A program made the position numbers and the translations under genes. 7,492 nucleotides of DNA, taken from assembly GCA_943359405.1 (NCBI GenBank), contig CALRHO010000040.1:1-7492 (forward strand). Reading direction: 5' to 3'. This DNA is from Candidatus Nomurabacteria bacterium. GTDB taxonomy: Bacteria; Patescibacteriota; Minisyncoccia; Phycocordibacterales; UBA918. Shown here piece after piece: positions 1-5,337 of the stretch; the first letter of the stretch is position 1, and each line of letters begins with the position of its first letter. Below the pieces are notes generated by a model. The model made no database searches and was not told the origin of the DNA. It worked only from the letters and a program-made list of their open reading frames with translations.

Positions 1-237
1 CCCAGTAGCCAGATTAAGGAGCTGTTCTTTTTTCTTCTGATTACTGAGGAGCGCCAGTGCCGCATCACTGGCAGCGGTTGTTATCGACATGTATGCCAGC
101 GAATCATGACGCTCTTCGGCTGACCAAAGAAACTCTAAGTAGCCAGAGAAGAGGTATGGGTCTCTGTCAAGCAATTGTGCAATCTGCCGCCGAAATAATT
201 CATTACTGATTCTTTGACAACGTAACTCGTTATACAC
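1..237 (-). CDS. Partial hypothetical protein, N-terminal part, runs off the left edge
   Basis: On the minus strand a frame stays open for 79 codons from a GTG at 237-235 to the window edge. The previous in-frame stop is a TGA five codons upstream (252-250). No ATG is available near the 5' end, so GTG is the best start. An AAGGAA stretch lies directly before it, closer than a normal Shine-Dalgarno spacing, so the start is uncertain. The product is mostly charged and helix-prone. It has a region containing LLDRDPYLFSGYLEFLW near residues 21-37, an Ala/Ser-rich segment near residues 53-65, and a lysine-rich stretch (NQKKKEQ) near residues 67-73. There is no obvious signal peptide or membrane segment in the visible part. 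I do not recognise the family. It would be divergent from the dsbA-like gene. A plus-strand frame is also open from 1 to 123, so a 3' end of a forward gene is a weaker alternative. Confidence 0.45.
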   Translation of the reverse strand, partial: MYNELRCQRISNELFRRQIAQLLDRDPYLFSGYLEFLWSAEERHDSLAYMSITTAASDAALALLSNQKKKEQLLNLATG

Positions 238-310
238 TTCCTTGTAGTATCAGTCTGCATATAACTACTATAAACCAACATCTTAGAAATTTAACCGGTG
301 CGAGTGGAGG

Positions 311-343
311 TGTACCAAACCCTGTGGTGTGGTTTAAGGTACA
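311..343 (+). promoter_or_regulatory. Imperfect inverted repeat upstream of the dsbA-like gene
   Basis: The left arm TGTACCAAACC (311-321) pairs with the right arm GGTTT-AA-GGTACA (331-343), giving 11 pairs with a two-base bulge around a 9-base loop. A third copy of the same half-site, GGTTT then GGTGT then GGTACAC, lies at 368-384 and overlaps the predicted -10 element. A perfect 10-bp palindrome, ACCTCGAGGT, sits between them at 361-370. If transcription starts near 392, these are DNA sites such as operator half-sites. If it starts further upstream, the left arm could pair with either right arm in the RNA. Confidence 0.4.
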
Positions 344-376
344 GATACCTGCGGGTCGCTACCTCGAGGTTTGGTG

Positions 377-385
377 TGGTACACT
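377..385 (+). promoter_or_regulatory. Extended -10 promoter element of the dsbA-like gene
   Basis: TGG followed by TACACT fits the extended -10 pattern (TGn plus TAnnnT). No convincing -35 hexamer lies 17 bases upstream. The implied start site is around 392, only a few bases before the ATG at 395, so the message would be leaderless or nearly so. No Shine-Dalgarno sequence precedes the ATG, which agrees with this. Confidence 0.45.
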
Positions 386-394
386 ATCGACCAT

Positions 395-1081
395 ATGAAA
401 AATCCATGGGTTATCATTGGGTTCATTACCGTGGTCCTTCTCGGCGCAGCGGTGTGGTACTCAAGTCATGCGGCGAAGCAGAGTAATAAAGGGGTGGTAG
501 GAAGTACACAGCATGTAAAAGGGGATCCAGAGGCAGTGGTGAAGTTGGTCGAGTATAGTGACTTTCAGTGTCCAGCCTGTGCGGCGTTTCAGCCAATTAT
601 CAATGATGTGCTTGAGGCGTTTGGTGACCAGATACATTTTGAGTACAAGCATTTTCCACTGACCGCTATTCATCCGCTCGCCGAACCAGCTGCACGAGCG
701 GCAGAAGCAGCTGCGCAACAAGGGAAATTTTTCGAATTTCACGATAAACTATTTGAGAACCAGAAAGCGTGGTCTCAGAGCCCAAACCCAACCGCCTTCT
801 TTATCCGCTATGCCGAAGAATTGGGTCTTGATGTAGCACAGTTTCGTCGTCAATTGCGCTCCAGTGTTTTGCGCGATGAGGTTCGTGCTGATATTGCGGA
901 GGGACGGTCGCTAGAGCTTACGGGTACCCCGACCTTCTTCCTCAACGGGCAGCGGATGCAAATTGAGTCTTATCAAGACTTCTATAATCAAATTGCGCGG
1001 GTGGTTGACCCGTCTTTTGGTCAGGCTTCGGGTACTGAGGCGGTTGTGCCGGCCGCTCCGCCAGTGCGTTTTGGTATCTAG
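395..1081 (+). CDS. DsbA-like thiol:disulfide oxidoreductase (thioredoxin fold), membrane-anchored
   Basis: This 228-residue protein begins with a single hydrophobic segment (about residues 5-22) with a short positive N-terminus, an uncleaved signal anchor or signal peptide. The DsbA-like thioredoxin domain follows. VKLVEYSDFQCPAC gives the active site C59-P-A-C62, ending the first beta strand, and the cis-proline loop GTPTFFLNG (P179) is also present. The helical insertion lies between them (about residues 95-165), as in the DSBA/Thioredoxin_4 family that includes BdbD. Outside the membrane it should oxidise or isomerise cysteine pairs in exported proteins. The C-terminal 20 residues are Ala/Pro/Val-rich and probably unstructured. 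ATG 395 is chosen over the in-frame TTG at 371, because starting at 371 would put eight residues over the -10 element. The nearby YHYH-like protein has four cysteines and is a possible client (inference). Confidence 0.9.
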   Translation: MKNPWVIIGFITVVLLGAAVWYSSHAAKQSNKGVVGSTQHVKGDPEAVVKLVEYSDFQCPACAAFQPIINDVLEAFGDQIHFEYKHFPLTAIHPLAEPAARAAEAAAQQGKFFEFHDKLFENQKAWSQSPNPTAFFIRYAEELGLDVAQFRRQLRSSVLRDEVRADIAEGRSLELTGTPTFFLNGQRMQIESYQDFYNQIARVVDPSFGQASGTEAVVPAAPPVRFGI

Positions 1082-1107
1082 ACGTACGAAAAGTTTCGTG
1101 GTACTAT
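1079..1107 (+). promoter_or_regulatory. Promoter of the small acidic-ORF transcription unit
   Basis: TAGACG at 1079-1084 matches the -35 consensus at four of six positions. It is followed by a 17-base spacer and TACTAT at 1102-1107, which carries an upstream TG at 1099-1100, making an extended -10. The -35 overlaps the stop codon of the dsbA-like gene. The predicted start site is near 1114, leaving about 75 bases before the acidic reading frame. Confidence 0.45.
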
Positions 1108-1189
1108 TATAACCGTGGTGTAATAAAAATGACGATGGTAGGTCGTGTATAGTAGTGCCACGCTTATCAGCGTACAAAATAATTTGTAT

Positions 1190-1288
1190 ATGATTCATTT
1201 CTTTGATGGTGATGATGATGGTGAGGTTGAGGATGAAGAAGGAGAGCCTGCCGAAGAAGATATGGGTGTTGAGGAGGAGACCGAGTAA
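1190..1288 (+). CDS. Putative 32-residue highly acidic microprotein
   Basis: An ATG-started frame of 32 codons ends in TAA at 1286-1288. Seventeen of the 32 residues are Asp or Glu, with no Lys or Arg, and the N-terminus MIHFFDGDDDG carries the only hydrophobic patch. The predicted isoelectric point is very low and the chain is likely disordered. No known family is recognised. The frame is preceded by a plausible promoter and followed 18 bases after its stop by a strong hairpin, so it sits alone in its own small transcription unit. There is no Shine-Dalgarno sequence before the ATG. The frame is open upstream to a TAG at 1139, so TTG 1184 or GTG 1145 are alternative starts. The unit could instead make a non-coding RNA. 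The pull of repeated GAT/GAA/GAG codons also leaves room for a chance frame. Confidence 0.45.
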   Translation: MIHFFDGDDDGEVEDEEGEPAEEDMGVEEETE

Positions 1289-1306
1289 GCCCACTGGCTT
1301 TGTGGG

Positions 1307-1337
1307 GAAGGGCGGCAAGCATTGCTTGTCGCCCTTC
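1307..1337 (+). terminator. Strong hairpin, probable transcription terminator
   Basis: GAAGGGCGGCAAGC (1307-1320) pairs with GCTTGTCGCCCTTC (1324-1337) over 14 positions with one G-U wobble and a 3-base ATT loop. It lies 18 bases after the acidic reading frame. The following bases (TGCTATTAT) are only moderately T-rich, so it is not a textbook Rho-independent terminator. It may also insulate the next gene. Confidence 0.6.
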
Positions 1338-1346
1338 TGCTATTAT
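1338..1346 (+). promoter_or_regulatory. Possible extended -10 element for the YHYH-like gene
   Basis: TGC plus TATTAT fits an extended -10, with the terminator hairpin occupying the usual -35 position. The implied start site near 1353 is only about four bases before ATG 1357. This conflicts with use of the GAGGG at 1347-1351 as a ribosome binding site, so either the promoter or the binding site may be fortuitous. Confidence 0.3.
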
Positions 1347-1356
1347 GAGGGTACTT

Positions 1357-2169
1357 ATGATACGCACACGTGATTTTCTATTGTTTCTCAGCGCGGTTTT
1401 TTTCTTGTCGTCTAGCATTGCCGCTACGATGGTAGCTGACACGATCGGTCTTGCGGGCAGCCAAGCTGGTGCAGTGCGCGTCGCCACCGAAGCTGATATT
1501 CCACCGCCAGTCGTACCGATGGGTGCACTTCTAGGAGAACCCTCGACTATTGACCGAGCGGCCAATCTAGCTGCCATGCGTGAGCGTCTGGCTGCTCTCG
1601 ATTTGGGAGCGGCGCCGGTTTCAGTCACTGAGGCGCCAGCATTACCGGTCGGTGAATCAATGGACACTCTGCCTGACGCGGTTACTGATCTGCAAACATG
1701 CACTACCTATAGCGAAGTGGCCTGGGCTGATATGCCCGGGGTGCAGTTTCGGATAGCAGAGGGGGCACGGCTTTTGTACCGGACACTCGCTCCCGCACCG
1801 GCGCCGGTTACTACAGACACGCTGGGTACCAGTTCGGCGCCTGTCAGTGAGGTACCGGCCGAGGTGGTTTTGGCGCAGTTACCGGTTCGTGAACTTCCGA
1901 TGCCCTCACCCACGTGTATTCCCCATGATGTGGTGGGTGTGGCGCTTGATGGCTCACTGATTCGTAATGATGAGACGGCACTGTACTCGGTGTTTGGTTC
2001 CGATACGCTCGTTGGCTACGCGCTTGACGGTTTTCCTGTCTATGGAACGAGTGGCCTCCCGACCGACGACTGTGGGGGAGCGGTGGTTGGTGGTACCTAT
2101 CGGTACTATCAAAGCGCCGACCGTAAGACGATACTGAACTGTTACGCTGCTGTACCAGTGGGTTTGTAA
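1357..2169 (+). CDS. Secreted YHYH-like domain protein with a degenerate signature
   Basis: The 270-residue product starts with a signal peptide: Arg at 3 and 5, then a hydrophobic core to about residue 23 ending near IAATMVA. A Pro/Ala/Val-rich low-complexity stretch follows to about residue 185, interrupted by a segment around C115. The C-terminal domain (about 186-270) resembles the YHYH domain: a VVGVALDGS strand (192-200), then LVGYALDGFPVYG (218-230), then a C239-containing loop. At the position where the family has its Tyr-His-Tyr-His signature this protein has YRYY (248-251), so both histidines are gone. ILNCYAAVPVG at the end matches the family's closing segment. The four cysteines (115, 187, 239, 262) could form two disulfides, and the DsbA-like gene lies nearby. 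ATG 1357 is chosen because GAGGG lies five bases upstream and translation enters the signal peptide directly; ATG 1345 is the alternative. The biochemical role of YHYH proteins is poorly defined and none is asserted here. Confidence 0.7.
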   Translation: MIRTRDFLLFLSAVFFLSSSIAATMVADTIGLAGSQAGAVRVATEADIPPPVVPMGALLGEPSTIDRAANLAAMRERLAALDLGAAPVSVTEAPALPVGESMDTLPDAVTDLQTCTTYSEVAWADMPGVQFRIAEGARLLYRTLAPAPAPVTTDTLGTSSAPVSEVPAEVVLAQLPVRELPMPSPTCIPHDVVGVALDGSLIRNDETALYSVFGSDTLVGYALDGFPVYGTSGLPTDDCGGAVVGGTYRYYQSADRKTILNCYAAVPVGL

Positions 2170-2179
2170 ATCCGCTGCC

Positions 2180-2908
2180 ATGGCTACCCTCATCCTTGAC
2201 CTCAAGACCGTGGGTGAGTCGTGGGACGGGCTCCCGCAGCCTCTGCAAACATACCTCCTGCGTTGGGTAGAACGCACTGCTCGCAACCAGACCGAGCGCC
2301 AACTCGGGCAAGATGAGACAATCAACCGTCTGAGTTTGTCGCCATTTACAGGACATGTTATTTCGCTCGGTATTTTTGACCGTGAACGAGCTGAGGGAGT
2401 GGTGTATGTAATAGACGGAGAGGTGATGGGTATGGCTTCTGCTAAAAATATCTCCTACAAAGTGCGTAGCGAAGCGGTGCTGCTGGCTGAGTTTTGGGAC
2501 GGAGTATGTCAATACGACACCGTGGTTACGTGGAATGGGCGCTCGCACATCATCCCCTTTTTACTCCATCGTTCAGTTGCCGCTCGTGTTATGCCAACCG
2601 TGGATTTGCTCCGTAAGCGTTACCTCGCGCAACAAACGCCGCCCTATCATGTTGATTTACTTGATGAATTGTCATGGTACGGGGCATGTAGCAATCGGCC
2701 GACGCTGCCCATGGTCTGTCGTACGTATGGTATTCCCACAGATGGTATCGTCGGGCAGGACGAAGTGAGTGGACTGGTGGCAACGAGGAACTGGGAAGCG
2801 GTTGCGCATCAGAGTACTCGAGACCTACTGGCCACGGTTGCGGTGTACGAAAAATGGCTGCAATACCTCGCACCCCGTGATTCCATTCAAAAAATTGATT
2901 GCTTATGA
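2180..2908 (+). CDS. PolB-like 3'-5' exonuclease homologue, probably catalytically inactive
   Basis: The 242-residue protein keeps the overall plan of the DNA_pol_B_exo2 / RNase H-like DEDDy exonuclease family. It has an N-terminal LILDLKTVGESWD strand, LSPFTGHVISLGIFD (about 53-67), WNGRSHIIPFLLHRS (118-132), YHVDLLDELSWYGA (156-169) and TRDLLATVAVYEKW (213-226). The catalytic residues are altered. The motif I D-x-E is D7-L-K9. The motif II N-G-R-x-F-D is N119-G-R-S-H-I124, losing Phe and Asp. The motif III Tyr is Q211, although D215 remains. Only two of the four metal-binding acids are left, so nuclease activity is unlikely. The frame is full length and uninterrupted, arguing for a retained non-catalytic role such as nucleic acid or partner binding rather than decay. 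It begins 10 bases after the YHYH-like gene and is likely cotranscribed with it. It ends in TGA and has no signal peptide, so it is cytoplasmic. Confidence 0.8.
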   Translation: MATLILDLKTVGESWDGLPQPLQTYLLRWVERTARNQTERQLGQDETINRLSLSPFTGHVISLGIFDRERAEGVVYVIDGEVMGMASAKNISYKVRSEAVLLAEFWDGVCQYDTVVTWNGRSHIIPFLLHRSVAARVMPTVDLLRKRYLAQQTPPYHVDLLDELSWYGACSNRPTLPMVCRTYGIPTDGIVGQDEVSGLVATRNWEAVAHQSTRDLLATVAVYEKWLQYLAPRDSIQKIDCL

Positions 2909-2944
2909 AGCTGCTGGCTTGGGTGGTACGGTGACCTATTACTT

Positions 2945-2953
2945 TGTTATACT
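2945..2953 (+). promoter_or_regulatory. Extended -10 promoter for the GH1 operon
   Basis: TGT followed by TATACT is close to the ideal extended -10 (TGnTATAAT). No clear -35 lies at the standard distance. The predicted start site near 2960 would give a leader of about 200 bases before the GH1 start at 3164. That leader contains the duplicated GH1 start and both hairpins. Confidence 0.55.
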
Positions 2954-3000
2954 GTCATAGAATAATCTGGTAATGTCTTTCGTCGCAGGTTGTCGTTATC

Positions 3001-3056
3001 TATAAGAAACTGCTATTCCGTATGAACCAAACCTTTCCGAGTGGATTTTATTGGGG
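3001..3056 (+). repeat. Direct repeat, copy A of the GH1 5' end
   Basis: Aligned without gaps at an offset of 142 bases to 3143-3198, about 42 of 56 positions are identical by hand count. The repeat covers roughly 21 bases of leader (a shared TAAGAAAC and CCGTATG) and the first 11-12 codons of a GH1 gene. Similarity ends abruptly after the shared TTGGGG. Confidence 0.75.
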
Positions 3057-3059
3057 TGA

Positions 3060-3078
3060 GAAAGTCGGGGAGGCTTTC
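3060..3078 (+). other. Small hairpin in the GH1 leader
   Basis: GAAAGTC (3060-3066) pairs with GGCTTTC (3072-3078), seven pairs including one G-U, around a GGGGA loop. It begins just where the GH1-like repeat copy A ends, inside the predicted leader transcript. Confidence 0.4.
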
Positions 3079-3083
3079 GCAAG

Positions 3084-3132
3084 ACCTTGCTCGATAGTTT
3101 TGGGGTGGAGCGAACAGAACTATCGACAAGGT
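3084..3132 (+). other. Large inverted repeat in the GH1 leader
   Basis: ACCTTGCTCGATAGTT (3084-3099) is complementary to AACTATCGACAAGGT (3118-3132) over 15 pairs with one bulged base. The stem can extend inward by about three more pairs (3100-3102 with 3115-3117). It has no T-tract on its 3' side, so it is not a standard terminator. It ends 31 bases before the GH1 ATG. It could be a leader RNA structure, a protein-binding palindrome or a small mobile palindrome; the sequence does not decide. Confidence 0.55.
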
Positions 3133-3142
3133 GTACAGTTTC

Positions 3143-3198
3143 TGTAAGAAACAGCGAGTCCGTATGCAAAAAAAATTTCCAGAGGGATTCTATTGGGG
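3143..3198 (+). repeat. Direct repeat, copy B at the real GH1 start
   Basis: This is the partner of the repeat at 3001-3056. It includes the ATG at 3164 and the first codons of the intact GH1 gene, and it is the copy that continues into a complete enzyme. Confidence 0.75.
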
Positions 3199-4390
3199 AG
3201 CAGCCACTGCCTCCTACCAAGTTGAAGGCGGTATCGAAAACTGTGATTGGGCAGCTGCAGCACGCGACGGTCGAGTGCCACCATGTGGCCGCGCGTGTGA
3301 CCACTATCACCGTTTTGAGGCAGATTTTGATATCGCAAAGTCACTTGGTCATACGGCCCACCGCTTCTCGATTGAGTGGGCGCGGATTGAACCCGAAGAG
3401 GGGAAGTTTAATGAAGTAGAAATAGAGCACTATCGTGCCGTACTACAAGCGCTCCATAATCGGGGTATTAAGCCCTATGTAACTCTGTGGCACTTTACCT
3501 TACCGCTGTGGTTTTCAGAGTCGGGTGGTTTTGAGCGTAAAGACGCGCCAGTCATCTTTGCTCGTTATTGTGCCCATGTTGTAGATCGACTCGCCGATTT
3601 GTGTGGTGCTTTTTCTACCATGAACGAGCCAGAGGTGTTTGCGAGCAACGGCTACCTCCGAGGTACCTGGCCACCATTCCTGCGCTTTACGCTTACAGAT
3701 CGGGTGGCAATTACCAACTCAGGTCGGCAGTATGAGGCCAAGTCGAGTCGGGGCCTCGGTCCCTTCTGGCGCTACCTACGTGTGAATAAGCAGCTAGCCA
3801 AGGCGCACAATGCCGCATACCAAGCGATTAAGCGAGTGGCTCCGGTGGTGGACGTCAGTGTTGTAAAGCACGTAATCGTGTTTGCTCACAACGGGTCTTG
3901 GTTTAATCGCATTAAGGCCTGGGTAGCAAACTACGTATGGACATATCGTCACGGTAATCGAGTCTATCGATACTGTGATTCAATTGGATTGAACTATTAC
4001 TTTTACACCCAGTTTGGTGATACTCGTTCCTGGAAGAAAACTGATATGGACTGGAATTTTGCACCTGAACATATCTATGACGCGCTCATGATGCTCGCGC
4101 GTTACAACAAACCACTGTTTGTTTCCGAGGGTGGTATTGCTGATGAGGATGACAGTGACCGAGCCGAATACATCAAGCGTCAGGTGGCTGGTACTCACCG
4201 CGCTATCCAGTCAGGGGCCGATGTGCGGGGACATATGTACTGGTCGCTCCTAGATAACTATGAGTGGGCACTCGGGTTTAAGAAGCGCTTTGGCTTGGTG
4301 GCGGTGAATTATGAGACATTTGAGCGTACGGTGCGGCCAAGTGCCTACGTGTATAAAGAAATCTGTGACCAGAACGCGGTGCTAGAATAG
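3164..4390 (+). CDS. Glycoside hydrolase family 1 (beta-glucosidase/beta-galactosidase type)
   Basis: A retaining GH1 enzyme of 408 residues with a (beta/alpha)8 barrel, rather shorter than the common 440-470. It opens with FPEGFYWGAATASYQVEGG, where Q19 contacts the sugar. Further landmarks are HRFSIEWARIEPEEG (67-80), TLWHFTLP with H110, and the acid/base motif TMNEP (N154, E155). NYYF (277-280), nucleophile E322 in FVSEGG and the C-terminal signature YWSLLDNYEWALGFKKRFG (359-377) follow. The nucleophile motif, usually TENG, reads SEGG, so the Asn after the catalytic Glu is Gly. There is no signal peptide, so it acts in the cytoplasm on small beta-glycosides. The region about 172-203 between the NEP motif and the next helix looks longer than I recall in related short GH1 proteins. 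ATG 3164 is preferred over the in-frame GTG at 3131, because homology starts at MQKKFP. It leads a compact run with the next two genes. Confidence 0.93.
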   Translation: MQKKFPEGFYWGAATASYQVEGGIENCDWAAAARDGRVPPCGRACDHYHRFEADFDIAKSLGHTAHRFSIEWARIEPEEGKFNEVEIEHYRAVLQALHNRGIKPYVTLWHFTLPLWFSESGGFERKDAPVIFARYCAHVVDRLADLCGAFSTMNEPEVFASNGYLRGTWPPFLRFTLTDRVAITNSGRQYEAKSSRGLGPFWRYLRVNKQLAKAHNAAYQAIKRVAPVVDVSVVKHVIVFAHNGSWFNRIKAWVANYVWTYRHGNRVYRYCDSIGLNYYFYTQFGDTRSWKKTDMDWNFAPEHIYDALMMLARYNKPLFVSEGGIADEDDSDRAEYIKRQVAGTHRAIQSGADVRGHMYWSLLDNYEWALGFKKRFGLVAVNYETFERTVRPSAYVYKEICDQNAVLE

Positions 4391-4396
4391 GCCTAT

Positions 4397-5335
4397 ATGG
4401 CCTGGATTCTCCTGGCAACCTTCGGTCAATTTCTCAATGCGGTGGTTGCTATCATGGATAAATACATCGTCACTGACGAGCGGGCACTACCGCGTGCGTC
4501 GGTGTACGCCTTTTACTCCTGCCTCCTTACGGGCTTCTGGGTAGTTATTTATTTCGTTGGACTCCTCCCGGGAATGGCTGCGATTGGGATACCGCAATTT
4601 AGCAACATAGAGCGTCCGACCATTCAGGTGGTGGGAATGTCATTCCTTTCCGGCTACACGCTCTTTATTGCTTTAGTCTCTATGTACGATGCGCTCAAGC
4701 GAGCGGAGGCAGTTAATGTGATGCCGGTTGTCGGCGCAATTTCTGCCATTTCATCATTTGGTCTCACCTACTGGCTACTTGATATGACTCTGACAACCAA
4801 CTTCATGATGGGTATTCTTGTCTTGGTTCTTGGTACATTGCTGGTAGCTCAGACGCTGCCACACCACGATACCGTGCTCCAGGTTACCCATAGTGGCATC
4901 TTCTTCGCTCTCCACTACATAACCATGAAAGGGTTGTTTGAAGAGACGAGTTTTGACGACGGATTCTTTTGGTCACGGGTAGGGTTGGTGCTTGTGGTAC
5001 TCTCGCTGTTGCTCGTACCTTCATTTCTCGAGAAAGTGACTAACCAGACTAAGTTGACGTCACGACGTACCGGTGGCCTCGTGCTGCTCGCAAAAGCGCT
5101 CGCTGGTGTAGCAGCATTTTTGATGCTCAAGGCCACCGACTGGGGTAATGTCGCTGTGGTACAGGCACTGGATGGATTAAAGTTTGTGATGATTCTCTTC
5201 ATCACGTTTTTGCTGGGTGCAGTGCTCCCGAATAGCGCCGCAGTGCATGATACGCGTCCACAGGTGGTATTGCGACAAGTCCTTTATGTGGCGCTCATCG
5301 TCGTCGGTTATTTGATTCTGTTCATTAATTGGTAA
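4397..5335 (+). CDS. EamA-family (drug/metabolite transporter) permease
   Basis: The 312-residue integral membrane protein has about ten hydrophobic helices (about 2-20, 36-58, 77-96, 106-128, 136-152, 162-181, 191-211, 226-246, 253-278, 289-311). They are arranged as two five-helix halves, as in EamA/DMT proteins. Each half carries the internal-repeat signature at its third and fourth helices: YDALKRAEAVNVMPVVGAIS in the first and KATDWGNVAVVQALDGLKFV in the second. The N-terminal half stays close to the GQFLNAV-type first helix common in these permeases. EamA proteins move small metabolites, but specificity cannot be read from the sequence. It starts six bases after the GH1 stop and ends two bases before the next ATG, so it is almost certainly cotranscribed. 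Lying between two glycoside hydrolases suggests transport of a sugar-linked compound (inference). Confidence 0.88.
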   Translation: MAWILLATFGQFLNAVVAIMDKYIVTDERALPRASVYAFYSCLLTGFWVVIYFVGLLPGMAAIGIPQFSNIERPTIQVVGMSFLSGYTLFIALVSMYDALKRAEAVNVMPVVGAISAISSFGLTYWLLDMTLTTNFMMGILVLVLGTLLVAQTLPHHDTVLQVTHSGIFFALHYITMKGLFEETSFDDGFFWSRVGLVLVVLSLLLVPSFLEKVTNQTKLTSRRTGGLVLLAKALAGVAAFLMLKATDWGNVAVVQALDGLKFVMILFITFLLGAVLPNSAAVHDTRPQVVLRQVLYVALIVVGYLILFINW

Positions 5336-5337
5336 GT

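Larger units (their letters stand above)
3022..3147 (+). pseudogene. Remnant GH1 start, 41-codon truncated frame
   Basis: ATG 3022 opens MNQTFPSGFYWG, clearly related to the MQKKFPEGFYWG that opens the complete GH1 protein 142 bases downstream. After residue 12 all resemblance to GH1 is lost; the frame continues through unrelated sequence to a TAA at 3145-3147. The most likely origin is a tandem GH1 paralogue whose body was deleted, or a partial duplication of the 5' end. The two copies differ at several synonymous and non-synonymous positions, so the event is not recent. An alternative is that the short frame has been kept as a leader peptide upstream of the operon, since its ATG context (CCGTATG) matches that of the real gene. 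Translation is not shown. Confidence 0.6.

Noticed and set aside
298..486. Forward 62-codon frame overlapping the dsbA-like start
   Set aside because: It crosses the promoter region and the start of the clearly real thioredoxin-fold gene in another frame, and its translation resembles nothing.
1087..1098. ACGAA/TTCGT mini-palindrome after the dsbA-like gene as a terminator
   Set aside because: The stem is about five pairs with no T-tract and it lies inside the spacer of the next predicted promoter, so the evidence is too weak.
911..1703. Two overlapping minus-strand frames opposite the acidic microprotein region
   Set aside because: Their histidine-rich stretches are the antisense of the GAT/GAG repeats in the acidic frame, and they run over the terminator hairpin and into both flanking genes.
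1844..2548. Long minus-strand frame of 234 codons opposite the YHYH-like and exonuclease-like genes
   Set aside because: It spans the junction of two well-supported forward genes and its product is His/Pro/Arg-rich and incoherent, typical of an antisense shadow.
2906..2908. Possible TGA recoding, as in some Patescibacteria lineages
   Set aside because: The exonuclease-like gene ends in TGA directly after its expected C-terminus, and conserved tryptophans throughout are TGG, so TGA acts as a stop.
3087..3419. Forward frame of 110 codons overlapping the GH1 start
   Set aside because: Out of frame with the GH1 protein, whose homology runs continuously from residue 1.
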